DNA of 64,000 nucleotides from Planococcus sp. MER TA 32b (GTDB taxonomy: Bacteria; Bacillota; Bacilli; Bacillales_A; Planococcaceae), in assembly GCA_023715185.1 (NCBI GenBank), contig JAMCAN010000001.1, positions 992,001-1,056,000 on the forward strand. The letters are read 5' to 3'. A model generated the notes under the pieces. The model was given only the letters and a program-made list of their open reading frames with translations, made no database searches and was not told the origin of the DNA. The stretch's first letter is position 1. Each line of letters starts with the position of its first letter. Positions 44,742-54,115 of the stretch are shown one piece after another. The translations under genes were made by a program, and so were the position numbers.

Positions 44742-45551
44742 TTATTTTAAATTTAAGCGGTCAATCAATAATTCTGCTATTCCATCTTCATTATTGCTTA
44801 AAGTGATTTCATTGGCTATATTTTTTAATGGCGAAATGGCATTGCCCATGGCTACACCGACTCCTGCAAAGTCGATCATTTCCAAGTCATTGTCTTCATC
44901 ACCGAAAGCAATGATGTTTTCTTTCGCAATGCCGAGCGATTTGGAAACCTGGTCCAGGCCGACAGCTTTGCTGAGCCCGCTCTTCACGATTTCGATGACA
45001 TGCCACGGGGCACCCCAGCGCCTGTGGTCAATAACTTCAGCATGCACCTGATTCAAATGGTCATGAATTTCACCGACTTTTTCATAAGGTGCATGGATCA
45101 GCATCGATGTGGGATCGACTTTCAAATAATTACGCAAATCGCCTGTGGTGATATAAGGATTTCCGAACTTGAAGATATCCATCAGCTTTTCATCATGATG
45201 ATGGACATACACATCATCCAAAACCTCGGCGACAATATTGTGGAAATTATAATCATGCATCGATTCCACAACTTCGTGCACTGTTTCCAACCCGATAGGT
45301 GTATGGAATCTGCCCCAGCTGTTATCAGCCGGGTGATGGACAAACGCGCCATTAAAATTGACAATTGGGGTTTTCAAGCCCAATTCTTTATAATAAGGCT
45401 CACTGGAACGATAAGGGCGACCGGTCGCAATCATTACCTGATGGCCATGCTCCATCGCTTTCGCCAAAGTATTTTTCGTTTTTTCGGAAATGACTTTTTG
45501 ATCTGTCAATAAAGTTCCGTCCAGGTCGAGAACGATCAAATGCTGTTTCAT
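44742..45551 (-). CDS. Cof-type HAD-IIB hydrolase
   Basis: 269 aa. HAD motif I LDLDGTLL, motif II IATGRP, Lys region KSGLSKAVGL and motif III/IV FGDEDNDLEMIDFAGVGVAMGNA, with an inserted C2B cap in the middle. Sugar-phosphate or nucleotide phosphatase; substrate unknown. Start ATG 45551 after AAAGGAG. First gene of the putative HAD-degV-cdr unit. Confidence 0.88.
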   Translation of the reverse strand: MKQHLIVLDLDGTLLTDQKVISEKTKNTLAKAMEHGHQVMIATGRPYRSSEPYYKELGLKTPIVNFNGAFVHHPADNSWGRFHTPIGLETVHEVVESMHDYNFHNIVAEVLDDVYVHHHDEKLMDIFKFGNPYITTGDLRNYLKVDPTSMLIHAPYEKVGEIHDHLNQVHAEVIDHRRWGAPWHVIEIVKSGLSKAVGLDQVSKSLGIAKENIIAFGDEDNDLEMIDFAGVGVAMGNAISPLKNIANEITLSNNEDGIAELLIDRLNLK

Positions 45552-45714
45552 GTAAACGGCTCCTTTCTATATATATACAGTTTAGCGATAATGAGAAGGG
45601 TTAGTCAAAAAATCTTGAGTTCAATGCATTCAATTTATCATCTTTATCGGGACTTATCATATGAAAAAAGAGGCGAATATTGGTAGGATTAGAAAAAAAG
45701 GGGGTAAGCGGCAA

Positions 45715-46482
45715 GTGAAAATTATTAAAGAAATGTGGGAAGGCATCCCATTGTTGCACGTCATGCCGGATGATGCTGCCGGGAATGAACTTCCAACGGT
45801 CATTTTTTTACATGGCCATATGAGCGCGAAAGAACATAATCTCCATTATGCTTACCAGCTTGCAGAGAAAGGCATCCGTGTTTTATTGCCTGATGCGCAT
45901 CTGCATGGTGAAAGGGAAGAAGGCCAGGATGCGGTCCAATTAAGTTTGAGATTCTGGGAAATCGTTTTGACTTCAATCGAAGAGGTCGGAAAAATACATA
46001 AATTAGCGAAAGAAAAACGATTGATAAAAGGCGAGCCAGCTTTGGCTGGAACTTCGATGGGCGGAATCACTACTCTCGGAGCTTTGACAGTGTATCCATG
46101 GATACCATCGGCTGCGATCATGATGGGTGCCGCAAATTATGTTGAGCTGGCGAGTGCTCAAATGAAACAGTTTGAATCACGCGGCTTCACTTTGCCGATT
46201 ACGGAAGAAGAACGTGCCAATATGCTCCGGACACTCGGACAGTTCGACGGCTCGGAAAAAATGGAGACTTATAATAAGCGCCCGTTATTTTTCTGGCACG
46301 GGGAACAGGACATCATCGTGCCTTTCGGACCGACTTATGATTTCTATAAAAAATTGAAGCTTAGTTATGGAGAAGCTGGGGACAAGCTGCAGTTTCTCCG
46401 CGAAAAGGAAACCGGGCACGCCGTCAGCCGCCCCGGCATGCTTGCGGCCACTGAATGGCTGTCGGAAAACTTGGGGATATAA
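45715..46482 (+). CDS. yitV: alpha/beta hydrolase YitV
   Basis: 255 aa when started at GTG 45715, which has GGGGG nine bases upstream; the ATG at 45661 has no ribosome binding site. Alpha/beta hydrolase fold with VIFLHGHMSAKEHN (oxyanion loop), nucleophile elbow AGTSMGGITTLG, acid in WHGEQDIIVPF, and His in GHAVSRPGM. Catalytic triad complete; probably an esterase. The next gene yitW is its neighbour in B. subtilis too. Confidence 0.85.
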   Translation: MKIIKEMWEGIPLLHVMPDDAAGNELPTVIFLHGHMSAKEHNLHYAYQLAEKGIRVLLPDAHLHGEREEGQDAVQLSLRFWEIVLTSIEEVGKIHKLAKEKRLIKGEPALAGTSMGGITTLGALTVYPWIPSAAIMMGAANYVELASAQMKQFESRGFTLPITEEERANMLRTLGQFDGSEKMETYNKRPLFFWHGEQDIIVPFGPTYDFYKKLKLSYGEAGDKLQFLREKETGHAVSRPGMLAATEWLSENLGI

Positions 46483-46548
46483 GCTTGTCGATTTCATTCT
46501 ATCCTGAAATTTGTTAAGATGGGTTTAATAGAAAAAGGAGGGATTGTC

Positions 46549-46857
46549 ATGGATCAAGAGATGAAAGACAGCATGATGGGAGCACTCGAGACTGTAATCG
46601 ACCCTGAACTGGGTGTCGATATCGTCAACCTGGGCCTTGTATATGATGTTGAGTTATCTGAAGACGGATTTGCAGTGGTTACAATGACTTTAACTTCAAT
46701 GGGTTGTCCGATGGGACCTCAAATTGTTCAAATGGTCAAACAAGCTTTGTATGAATTGCCGGAAATTGAGGAAGTCGATGTAAAAATCGTCTGGCAGCCG
46801 GTATGGGGCAAAGAACATATGTCAAGATACGCTAAAATGGCGCTTGGCGTAAGATAA
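46549..46857 (+). CDS. yitW: MIP18/DUF59 family Fe-S assembly protein YitW
   Basis: 102 aa. DUF59 domain with LETVIDPELGVDIVNLGLVYDVEL, VVTMTLTSMGCPMGP and a conserved Cys, and the C-terminal VWGKEHMSRYAKMALG. Members (SufT/MIP18) help insert iron-sulphur clusters. The start ATG 46549 is preceded by AAAGGAGGG; an in-frame ATG at 46519 is upstream of it and rejected. Confidence 0.9.
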   Translation: MDQEMKDSMMGALETVIDPELGVDIVNLGLVYDVELSEDGFAVVTMTLTSMGCPMGPQIVQMVKQALYELPEIEEVDVKIVWQPVWGKEHMSRYAKMALGVR

Positions 46858-46862
46858 GATGT

Positions 46863-46902
46863 ACAAAACCTTTTCGGAATTTAAACTCCGGAAAGGTTTT
46901 TT
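46863..46902 (+). terminator. rho-independent terminator
   Basis: AAAACCTTTTCGGA / TCCGGAAAGGTTTT with TTT after it, downstream of yitW. Confidence 0.88.
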
Positions 46903-46919
46903 TATTGAAGAGCTGAAAG

Positions 46920-46948
46920 TTGCGCAATCAGAAAATCTTTTCTATAAT
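46920..46948 (+). promoter_or_regulatory. SigA promoter of clpB
   Basis: TTGCGC (46920-46925), 17-bp spacer, TATAAT (46943-46948). Confidence 0.8.
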
Positions 46949-46954
46949 TAAATT

Positions 46955-46971
46955 AGTCAAAGAAGGTCAAA
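46955..46971 (+). promoter_or_regulatory. CtsR operator
   Basis: AGTCAAA-GAA-GGTCAAA fits the CtsR heptad direct repeat RGTCAAA-NAN-RGTCAAA without mismatch. It sits 7-23 bp after the -10, across the expected transcription start, where CtsR would repress. Confidence 0.88.
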
Positions 46972-46991
46972 GTTTATAGAGGGGGATAATT

Positions 46992-49136
46992 ATGGTTCAA
47001 TTCGCAGCTAATAATGAAGAGCAGAAATCGCCTTTGGAGCAATATGGACGAAATATGGTGGAGCAGGCACAGTCCGGGAAAGCGGATCCGGTCATTGGAC
47101 GTGACGAGGAAATTCGCAATGTCATCCGCATCCTGTCGCGTAAGACAAAAAACAATCCGGTACTGATTGGTGAGCCAGGAGTCGGTAAAACAGCAATTGT
47201 CGAGGGACTGGCACAACGGATAGTCCGCAATGATGTACCTGAAGGCCTCAAAGACCGTGTAATTTATGAACTCGATATGAGCGCGTTGATAGCAGGCGCA
47301 AAATATCGCGGTGAGTTTGAGGAGCGTTTGAAAGCGGTGCTGAAACAAGTCAAAGACAGTGATGGGCAGATCATTCTGTTCATTGATGAAATCCATACAA
47401 TCGTTGGAGCCGGTAAAACGGAAGGCGCGATGGATGCCGGAAATATGCTGAAACCGATGCTCGCCCGCGGGGAATTATACTGCATCGGGGCAACCACACT
47501 AGATGAATACCGCATGCATATTGAAAAAGACCCGGCTCTTGAAAGACGTTTTCAGCAAGTTCTTGTGCGTGAACCGTCTGTCGAAGACACCGTTTCAATT
47601 CTGCGCGGGTTAAAAGAACGATTTGAATTGCATCACGCCGTGCGGATCCATGACCGGGCGATTGTTGCCGCGGCAGCGATGTCAGACCGGTATATAACAG
47701 AACGTTTCCTGCCTGACAAAGCGATTGATTTGATCGATGAAGCATGTGCCATGATTCGTACGGAAATCGATTCAATGCCGCAGGAGCTCGACCAGGTGAC
47801 GCGCCGGCTGATGCAATTGGAAATCGAGGAACAGGCTTTGATGAAAGAAAAAGACGCAGCGAGCAAAACCCGTCTGGAATCACTGCGCGAAGAAATCAAG
47901 GAATTGAAGGATTCTTCATCAGGCATGAAAAATCAATGGAATGAAGAAAAAGAATCCTTGAAGAAAATTCAGGAAAAACGCGAGCAGCTTGACCAATTAC
48001 GGCGCAAGCTTGAAGAAGCCGAAAATAATTACGACCTGAATGCGGCAGCTGTTCTTCGCCACGGACAAATTCCTGAACTCGAAAAAGAATTGGCCGTCTT
48101 GGAAGCTGATTTGGCTGCAGGCGGAGCAGAGCGCCTTCTCCGTGAAGAAGTGACGGAAGAAGAAATCGCAGGCATCGTTGCTCGTTGGACCGGCATACCG
48201 GTAACAAAACTTGTGGAAGGGGAACGGGAGAAACTGCTTCGGCTTGATGAAACGCTTAAAGAGAGAGTCATCGGGCAAGATAAGGCTGTTGAGCTTGTGA
48301 CTGAAGCGGTCTGGCGTGCCCGAGCGGGAATAAAAGATGAAAGAAAACCGATCGGTTCGTTTATTTTCCTTGGCCCAACGGGAGTCGGCAAGACTGAACT
48401 CGCCAAATCGCTGGCTGCGAACCTGTTTGATTCGGAAGATCATTTTATCCGGATCGACATGTCGGAGTATATGGAGAAGCACAGTGTATCCCGTCTGGTG
48501 GGAGCGCCTCCAGGCTACATCGGCTATGAGGAAGGCGGGCAATTGACGGAAGCGGTCAGAAGAAATCCGTATTCGGTTGTTCTGCTGGACGAAATCGAAA
48601 AAGCGCACCCGGATGTCGCAAATATTTTGCTGCAGATTTTGGATGACGGGCGCATCACAGACAGCCAGGGCCGTTTAGTAAACTTTTCAAATACAGTTGT
48701 CATCATGACATCCAATATCGGTTCTGCCCACATTCAGGCAAAAGATACTGAACATGATATAGAAGATATAGTCATGGCGGAATTGCGCAAGCATTTTAAA
48801 CCGGAGCTGTTAAACAGAATTGACGATATCGTCATTTTCCATGCGCTGGACAACAGCCACTTCTATCACATCGCCAAGAAGATGATCAATGAATTGGCTG
48901 ATCGTTTGCAGCAGCAGGAAATCACATTGGAAGCGGATGACTCAGTCATTAACTATGTGCTGGAAGCAGGAACGGATCCCCTTTTCGGGGCAAGGCCGCT
49001 GAAACGTTTTATCCAGCGTGAAATCGAAACCAAAATAGCCCGTGAATTGATCAAAGGCGATATTATGCCGAATACGACCATGTATTTGGAAATGGGCGAA
49101 GACAATCAATTGAAGATAACAAAAAAAGAAGCGTAA
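46992..49136 (+). CDS. clpB: ClpB-type disaggregase lacking the N-terminal domain
   Basis: 714 aa Hsp100. AAA1 with [13 protein letters not shown] and [15 protein letters not shown]; a long coiled-coil middle domain (residues ~260-385) that marks ClpB rather than ClpC or ClpE; AAA2 with [28 protein letters not shown] and TSNIGS. No ClpP-binding IGF/LGF loop is seen. The usual ~145-residue N-domain is missing: AAA1 begins at residue ~15. The start ATG 46992 has AGAGGGGGA directly upstream, and there is a promoter and CtsR box close by, so the short form is genuine and not an annotation artefact. It rescues aggregated proteins with DnaK. Confidence 0.9.
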   Translation: MVQFAANNEEQKSPLEQYGRNMVEQAQSGKADPVIGRDEEIRNVIRILSRKTKNNPVLIGEPGVGKTAIVEGLAQRIVRNDVPEGLKDRVIYELDMSALIAGAKYRGEFEERLKAVLKQVKDSDGQIILFIDEIHTIVGAGKTEGAMDAGNMLKPMLARGELYCIGATTLDEYRMHIEKDPALERRFQQVLVREPSVEDTVSILRGLKERFELHHAVRIHDRAIVAAAAMSDRYITERFLPDKAIDLIDEACAMIRTEIDSMPQELDQVTRRLMQLEIEEQALMKEKDAASKTRLESLREEIKELKDSSSGMKNQWNEEKESLKKIQEKREQLDQLRRKLEEAENNYDLNAAAVLRHGQIPELEKELAVLEADLAAGGAERLLREEVTEEEIAGIVARWTGIPVTKLVEGEREKLLRLDETLKERVIGQDKAVELVTEAVWRARAGIKDERKPIGSFIFLGPTGVGKTELAKSLAANLFDSEDHFIRIDMSEYMEKHSVSRLVGAPPGYIGYEEGGQLTEAVRRNPYSVVLLDEIEKAHPDVANILLQILDDGRITDSQGRLVNFSNTVVIMTSNIGSAHIQAKDTEHDIEDIVMAELRKHFKPELLNRIDDIVIFHALDNSHFYHIAKKMINELADRLQQQEITLEADDSVINYVLEAGTDPLFGARPLKRFIQREIETKIARELIKGDIMPNTTMYLEMGEDNQLKITKKEA

Positions 49137-49164
49137 GCCGTGGCGGCCTGCGCTTCTTTTTTTT
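49121..49164 (+). terminator. rho-independent terminator overlapping the clpB stop
   Basis: AAAAAGAAGCG / CGCTTCTTTTTTTT with the clpB stop codon in the loop. Confidence 0.8.
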
Positions 49165-49178
49165 GTGTCGCTTTTCAT

Positions 49179-49220
49179 TGTACAGACTCCAGCGGTCAAC
49201 TCTCGCTTGCGCTTTTCTTA
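49179..49220. repeat. short interspersed element (partial family-1 repeat)
   Basis: TGTACAGACTCCAGCGGTC ... CGCTTGCGCTTTTCTTAC, near-identical in plan to 19543-19584. Read on the minus strand it starts immediately after the yjzD stop codon. Confidence 0.7.
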
Positions 49221-49221
49221 C

Positions 49222-49407
49222 TTAGTGTTTCTCTGGTGCCGGTGATTCAGGAATGATTGAACCGATGATGAAAATTAGAACGGAAACAACAAGTGACATG
49301 TAGATTCCCGACATAAAGTTAAAGTCTACGTTCTGAACAGCACTTACAACGTAGTTTAGTGTTGTGATCAATAAAGCTGACCAGAATAAAGTTCCGATAA
49401 ATTGCAT
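49222..49407 (-). CDS. yjzD: YjzD-like small membrane protein
   Basis: 61 aa, two transmembrane helices (FIGTLFWSALLITTLNYVVSAV and GIYMSLVVSVLIFIIGSIIP) and a short charged tail ending PEKH. Start ATG 49407 with AGAGGTGA upstream; an in-frame GTG at 49416 overlaps that site. Length and location before fabH match B. subtilis yjzD. Function unknown. Confidence 0.78.
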   Translation of the reverse strand: MQFIGTLFWSALLITTLNYVVSAVQNVDFNFMSGIYMSLVVSVLIFIIGSIIPESPAPEKH

Positions 49408-49516
49408 CTGTTTCACCTCTGCATAAAATGTCTAGCTTAATAATAGCATAGCTTCCGCTTTGCAGAAAGAAAGTTTCATCATTCTTGAAAGATTTTGTCG
49501 GAAATATGTCGGCAAC

Positions 49517-49545
49517 TTGAATAAATCTTTTCAATGACGTATTAT
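49517..49545 (+). promoter_or_regulatory. SigA promoter of fabH-fabF
   Basis: TTGAAT (49517-49522), 17-bp spacer, TATTAT (49540-49545). Confidence 0.7.
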
Positions 49546-49561
49546 TAACACCAGGTACTAA
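49545..49561 (+). promoter_or_regulatory. FapR-like operator
   Basis: TTAACACC-A-GGTACTAA, an inverted repeat with a perfect right arm of the FapR consensus (TTAGTACC...GGTACTAA) and two mismatches in the left arm, placed right over the -10 end and transcription start of fabH. FapR represses fatty-acid genes and is relieved by malonyl-CoA. Confidence 0.65.
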
Positions 49562-49594
49562 ACATTTAAAGCAAGGTGAAATGAGGGGAAAAAT

Positions 49595-50527
49595 ATGAAT
49601 GCAGGCATATTGGGAATTGGCCGTTGCTTACCCGAAACCATATTGACCAATTTCGAACTGGAACAGCGGATGGATACTTCTGACGAATGGATCCGGACAA
49701 TGACGGGAATAGAAGAACGCCGGATAGCAGGAGACGAACAGGATACATCACATATGGCGCGTGAAGCCGCGCAGAAAGCAATAGATGCGGCTGGTATTGA
49801 TCCAACAGAAATCGGATTGATATTGGTGGCGACTGTCACTGGAGATCAGCCGTTCCCTTCCATGTCCTGTGTAATCCAGCAGGAAATCGGTGCGGTAAAT
49901 GCAGCGGCAATGGATATTTCGGCGGCATGCGCAGGATTTATGTATGGCATGGTTACAGCTAAACAATTCATCGATTCGGATGTTTATAAATATGTGCTGG
50001 TCGTGGGAGTTGAAAAGCTCTCGAAAATCACGAATTGGGAAGACCGGAATACAGCGGTTCTTTTCGGAGATGGAGCTGGTGCTGCTGTTATGGGCAAAGT
50101 CTCTGAAGGCAGAGGCATCCTGTCATTTGAGCTTGGGGCCGATGGAAGCGGCGGCAAACATCTTTATCAGGATGATTATCTTGTCATGAACGGACGGGAA
50201 GTTTTTAAATTTGCTGTGCGCCAAATGGGTGAATCAGCGGAAAATGTTATTGAAAAAGCCGGACTTGTAAAAGAAGATGTCGATTTTTTAATACCGCATC
50301 AGGCTAATATTCGAATAATGGAAGCCTCCAGGCAGCGTTTGGAATTGCCTGTTGTGAAAATGTCCAAAACGATCCATAAATACGGCAATACCTCGGCTGC
50401 TTCCATCCCGATCTCTTTGGTTGAAGATGTCGAAGAAGGAAGAATCAAAGAAGATGATGTTGTGGTGATGGTCGGATTTGGCGGGGGATTGACTTGGGGC
50501 GCCATTGCAATGCGATGGGGCAAATAA
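49595..50527 (+). CDS. fabH: 3-oxoacyl-ACP synthase III FabH
   Basis: 310 aa. Catalytic triad visible: C112 in [12 protein letters not shown], His in [14 protein letters not shown] and Asn in [10 protein letters not shown]. It starts fatty-acid synthesis by condensing an acyl-CoA primer (branched in this group) with malonyl-ACP. Start ATG 49595 after GAGGGG. fabF follows 26 bp later. Confidence 0.95.
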   Translation: MNAGILGIGRCLPETILTNFELEQRMDTSDEWIRTMTGIEERRIAGDEQDTSHMAREAAQKAIDAAGIDPTEIGLILVATVTGDQPFPSMSCVIQQEIGAVNAAAMDISAACAGFMYGMVTAKQFIDSDVYKYVLVVGVEKLSKITNWEDRNTAVLFGDGAGAAVMGKVSEGRGILSFELGADGSGGKHLYQDDYLVMNGREVFKFAVRQMGESAENVIEKAGLVKEDVDFLIPHQANIRIMEASRQRLELPVVKMSKTIHKYGNTSAASIPISLVEDVEEGRIKEDDVVVMVGFGGGLTWGAIAMRWGK

Positions 50528-50553
50528 TCAGGAATGCGAAAGGACAGATCAGA

Positions 50554-51792
50554 ATGGCGAATCGTCGTGTAGTTATTACGGGAATTGGAGCGGTCACACC
50601 GCTTGGAAACAATATTGAAACAACGTGGAAAGCTATAAAAGAAGGCAAGTCAGGTGTCGGTCCATTGACTCGGCTTAATCCTGACGATTATAGCGCAAAA
50701 ATTGCAGCGGAAATAAAAGATTTTTCTATAGAAGAATATATCGAGAAAAAAGAAGCCAGAAAAATGGACCGCTTTACGCATTATGCGCTTGCAGCGTCCA
50801 TTATGGCGATGAAAGATTCCGGTCTGGAACTTGATGAAAAAACCTCATTGCGCACGGGTGTCTGGATCGGTTCAGGCATCGGCGGCATGGAAACGATTGA
50901 AAATCAGATGAACGTTTTAAATACAAGAGGCGTGCGCCGGATCAGCCCGTTTTTAATTCCGATGATTATTCCGGACATGGCTTCAGGGCAAGTATCCATC
51001 TATTTTGGGGCAAAAGGCATCAATTCCTGTTCGGTGACTGCCTGTGCTTCCGGAACCAACTCGATCGGAGACGCGTTTCGTGTAATTCAGCGCGGAGATG
51101 CGGATGCAATGATTTCAGGCGGAGCAGAAGCGCCGATCACACAATTATCAGTTGCAGGTTTTACAGCCAATACAGCATTGACGACAAATACCGATATCAC
51201 TACCGCTTCACGCCCGTTTGATAAAAACCGTGATGGTTTCGTGGTCGGTGAAGGGGCGGGCATCGTGATCCTGGAGGAATACGAAATGGCCAAAGCCCGC
51301 GGAGCGAAAATCTATGCTGAAATCATCGGCTATGGTTCGACAGGCGATGCCCATCATATCACGGCTCCGGCACCAGGCGGAGAAGGCGCGGCTCGCGCTA
51401 TGGAGCAGGCATTGGCTGACGGGGGCATTGAAAAAAAGGAAATCGGTTATATCAATGCGCACGGAACAAGCACACCTTATAATGACTTGTTTGAAACAAT
51501 GGCGGTAAAATCGGTGTTTGGCGAGCATGCCTACAAGCTTGGCATGAGTTCAACTAAGTCGATGACTGGCCATTTGCTTGGTGCTGCGGGAGGAATCGAA
51601 GCCATCTTTACAGCATTGGCGCTGAAAGAAGGCATCATGCCACCGACGATCAATTACAGTACCCCAGATGAAGAATGTGATTTGGACTACGTTCCGAATG
51701 AAGCCAGAAAAGCGGATTTCACCTATGCCATGAGCAACTCGCTAGGTTTCGGCGGCCATAACGCTTCACTCGTATTTAAAAAATATGAATAA
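50554..51792 (+). CDS. fabF: 3-oxoacyl-ACP synthase II FabF
   Basis: 412 aa. Active-site C164 in [11 protein letters not shown], His in [11 protein letters not shown] and [12 protein letters not shown]. Elongating condensing enzyme of fatty-acid synthesis. ATG 50554 gives the standard N-terminus [19 protein letters not shown]; an ATG 60 bases upstream lies inside fabH. AAGGA precedes it. Confidence 0.96.
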   Translation: MANRRVVITGIGAVTPLGNNIETTWKAIKEGKSGVGPLTRLNPDDYSAKIAAEIKDFSIEEYIEKKEARKMDRFTHYALAASIMAMKDSGLELDEKTSLRTGVWIGSGIGGMETIENQMNVLNTRGVRRISPFLIPMIIPDMASGQVSIYFGAKGINSCSVTACASGTNSIGDAFRVIQRGDADAMISGGAEAPITQLSVAGFTANTALTTNTDITTASRPFDKNRDGFVVGEGAGIVILEEYEMAKARGAKIYAEIIGYGSTGDAHHITAPAPGGEGAARAMEQALADGGIEKKEIGYINAHGTSTPYNDLFETMAVKSVFGEHAYKLGMSSTKSMTGHLLGAAGGIEAIFTALALKEGIMPPTINYSTPDEECDLDYVPNEARKADFTYAMSNSLGFGGHNASLVFKKYE

Positions 51793-51801
51793 TGAAATGA
51801 T

Positions 51802-51832
51802 GCCCTGCAATTTATTGCGGGGCGTTTTTTTA
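51802..51832 (+). terminator. rho-independent terminator after fabF
   Basis: GCCCTGCAAT / ATTGCGGGGC with GTTTTTTTAT. Confidence 0.9.
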
Positions 51833-51959
51833 TACCTTGAAAACATTTCAAGAAATAAAAAAATATTTTTTAGGATATGGAAAACCCAGTAGGTACAAGG
51901 AAATATTCCCTTATTTGATTTTTAATTAACAAAAAATTTTTTAAATTACAAAAAAGTGA

Positions 51960-51988
51960 TTGATTATGTAATGTTTTTGTAATAAACT
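51960..51988 (+). promoter_or_regulatory. putative promoter of the app operon
   Basis: TTGATT (51960-51965), 17-bp spacer, TAAACT (51983-51988), in a very AT-rich 200-bp leader. Confidence 0.45.
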
Positions 51989-52035
51989 TTATGAAAGTTG
52001 AATTAACAGAAAAAAAAGAATTTTGAGGTGTTCGC

Positions 52036-53082
52036 ATGTCAGCTAAAAATACATCAATTACACAGACACCAATTTTGCAGGTCGAGAACCTTCAAACCGG
52101 TTTTAAAATCGATGGCGACTTCCATAATGCTGTTGAAGGAGTGTCGTTTGAAGTAAAGCGCAAGCAAATAGTAGGCGTAGTTGGAGAGTCGGGTTGCGGG
52201 AAAAGTGTAATGTCACTGTCAATCATGCAATTATTGCCAACTGGAATCGGAAAAATCCGCGGTGGCGAAGTTAAATTCGAAGGCAAGAATATCTCAAGCC
52301 TGTCTGATAAAAAAATGAATAATATACGCGGAAAAGATATATCAATGATTTTCCAGGAACCGATGACTTCCTTAAACCCGGTTTTCACTATCGGCTACCA
52401 AATAGAAGAAGTCATTCTGAACCATGAAAAAATATCGAAAAAAGAAGCCCGCCTCCGTTCGGTGTCATTGCTGAAAAGTGTAGGCATACCCCGTGCGGAT
52501 AAAATTGTGGATGAATATCCTCACCAATTATCAGGCGGAATGAGGCAGCGCGTTATGATTGCGATGGCCATTGCGTGCCAGCCCAAACTGCTGATTGCGG
52601 ATGAACCGACAACCGCACTCGATGTAACAGTGCAGGCCCAGATTCTTGATTTGCTGAAAGGCATACAGGAAGCGAATGACATGGCAATTATTCTGATCAC
52701 CCACGATTTGGGTGTCGTTGCTGAAATCTGTGATGAAGTTCTGGTCATGTATGCAGGAAAGATTGTGGAAAAAGCGACAGTTGATGAACTGTTCAACAAT
52801 CCGAAGCACCCTTATACGGACCTGTTGATGAAGGCCATTCCGAGAATGGATGAAGATGTTGAAGTTCTGGCGACGATTGATGGCCTGGTTCCTTCAGTGA
52901 TGAATATGCCTGAAGTCGGCTGCCGATTTGCGAACCGCTGTCCATCGGCAATGCCCGAATGTCTGACAGTGACGCCTAAACTCGGAGAAGTGGCTTCGCA
53001 TCATGAAACGGCTTGCCTGCTGTATGACGAAAGCTGGCCAGAAGGCACAAAACCTTATAGAGAAGGAGCGTCCATGGCATGA
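52036..53082 (+). CDS. appD: oligopeptide ABC transporter ATPase AppD
   Basis: 348 aa. Walker [14 protein letters not shown], signature [14 protein letters not shown], Walker [14 protein letters not shown]-loop LITHDLG, and the C-terminal oligopeptide-transporter zone with the Fe-S-type cysteines ([15 protein letters not shown] ... ACLLYD). First gene of a D-F-A-B-C set in the B. subtilis app order, 4-bp overlap with appF. Confidence 0.92.
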   Translation: MSAKNTSITQTPILQVENLQTGFKIDGDFHNAVEGVSFEVKRKQIVGVVGESGCGKSVMSLSIMQLLPTGIGKIRGGEVKFEGKNISSLSDKKMNNIRGKDISMIFQEPMTSLNPVFTIGYQIEEVILNHEKISKKEARLRSVSLLKSVGIPRADKIVDEYPHQLSGGMRQRVMIAMAIACQPKLLIADEPTTALDVTVQAQILDLLKGIQEANDMAIILITHDLGVVAEICDEVLVMYAGKIVEKATVDELFNNPKHPYTDLLMKAIPRMDEDVEVLATIDGLVPSVMNMPEVGCRFANRCPSAMPECLTVTPKLGEVASHHETACLLYDESWPEGTKPYREGASMA

Positions 53083-54089
53083 CAACTAGAGACTTTATCC
53101 AAGACAGAATCGACAGCCTTGAGAATCGGGACGTGCTTCTCGAGGTCCAGAACCTTAAAACCTATTATCCAGTAAGAGGCGGTTTTTTCAAAAGGACCAT
53201 TGGGCATGTAAAAGCCGTAGATGATGTTTCATTCACTATCCGCAAAGGCGAGACACTCGGTCTTGTTGGTGAATCAGGATGCGGCAAGTCGACAACCGGA
53301 AGGACGATTCTCCGGCTGCTGAAACCGACAGACGGCCAAATCCTTTTTGAAGGAAAAGAAATCACGAAAATCTCGGGATCAAAGCTTCAAAAGGCCCGCC
53401 GTGATTTCCAGATGGTTTTCCAGGATCCATATGCTTCCCTCAATCCGACGCAGATGGTCGGCGATATTATCGCTGAACCGATTCTCAATTATGAGAAGCG
53501 CAACAAGAAAGAGCTGGAGCAGGAAATCAAATCTTTATTAACCAAGGTTGGACTGCCGGAAGCGGCATATTATAAATACGCCCATGAATTTTCAGGCGGC
53601 CAGCGTCAACGCATCGGGATAGCCCGGGCACTCGCGTTGAATCCAAAGTTGATTGTGGCAGATGAGCCGGTTTCGGCACTGGATGTTTCTGTCCAATCGC
53701 AAGTTTTGAATCTGCTTAAGGAATTGCAGATTGAATTCGATCTCACTTATTTGTTTATCGCGCATGATCTCAGCGTTGTAAAACATATGAGCGATCGGAT
53801 CGGTGTTATGTATTTGGGCAATCTCGTCGAGGTTGCTTCAAATAGAGATCTATACAAGGAGCCGCTGCATCCTTATACACAAGCCCTGATTTCTGCGATT
53901 CCGGAACCAAATACGGCGATCAAGAAAGAACGGATTGTGCTTGAAGGAGATGTTCCAAGCCCGCAAAATCCGCCAACAGGCTGTCCGTTCCATACGCGCT
54001 GCCCGATGGCAATGGAAGTATGTTCGAAAGAAAAGCCTCCATTAAAAGAAGTGCGGCCTGGCCATCACGTTGCCTGCGTCTTGTATTGA
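53079..54089 (+). CDS. appF: oligopeptide ABC transporter ATPase AppF
   Basis: 336 aa. [24 protein letters not shown], Walker [13 protein letters not shown], signature [14 protein letters not shown], Walker [20 protein letters not shown], and [15 protein letters not shown] at the end. Partners AppD; both energise AppBC. ATGA overlap with appD. Confidence 0.93.
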   Translation: MTTRDFIQDRIDSLENRDVLLEVQNLKTYYPVRGGFFKRTIGHVKAVDDVSFTIRKGETLGLVGESGCGKSTTGRTILRLLKPTDGQILFEGKEITKISGSKLQKARRDFQMVFQDPYASLNPTQMVGDIIAEPILNYEKRNKKELEQEIKSLLTKVGLPEAAYYKYAHEFSGGQRQRIGIARALALNPKLIVADEPVSALDVSVQSQVLNLLKELQIEFDLTYLFIAHDLSVVKHMSDRIGVMYLGNLVEVASNRDLYKEPLHPYTQALISAIPEPNTAIKKERIVLEGDVPSPQNPPTGCPFHTRCPMAMEVCSKEKPPLKEVRPGHHVACVLY

Positions 54090-54115
54090 TCAAAAAAAAT
54101 AGTAGGGGGAAAATC

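Noticed and set aside
51930-52035. CodY box before the app operon
   Set aside because: The best candidate (near AATTAACAGAAAAAA) has about four mismatches to the 15-bp consensus in a very AT-rich region, which is not distinguishable from chance.
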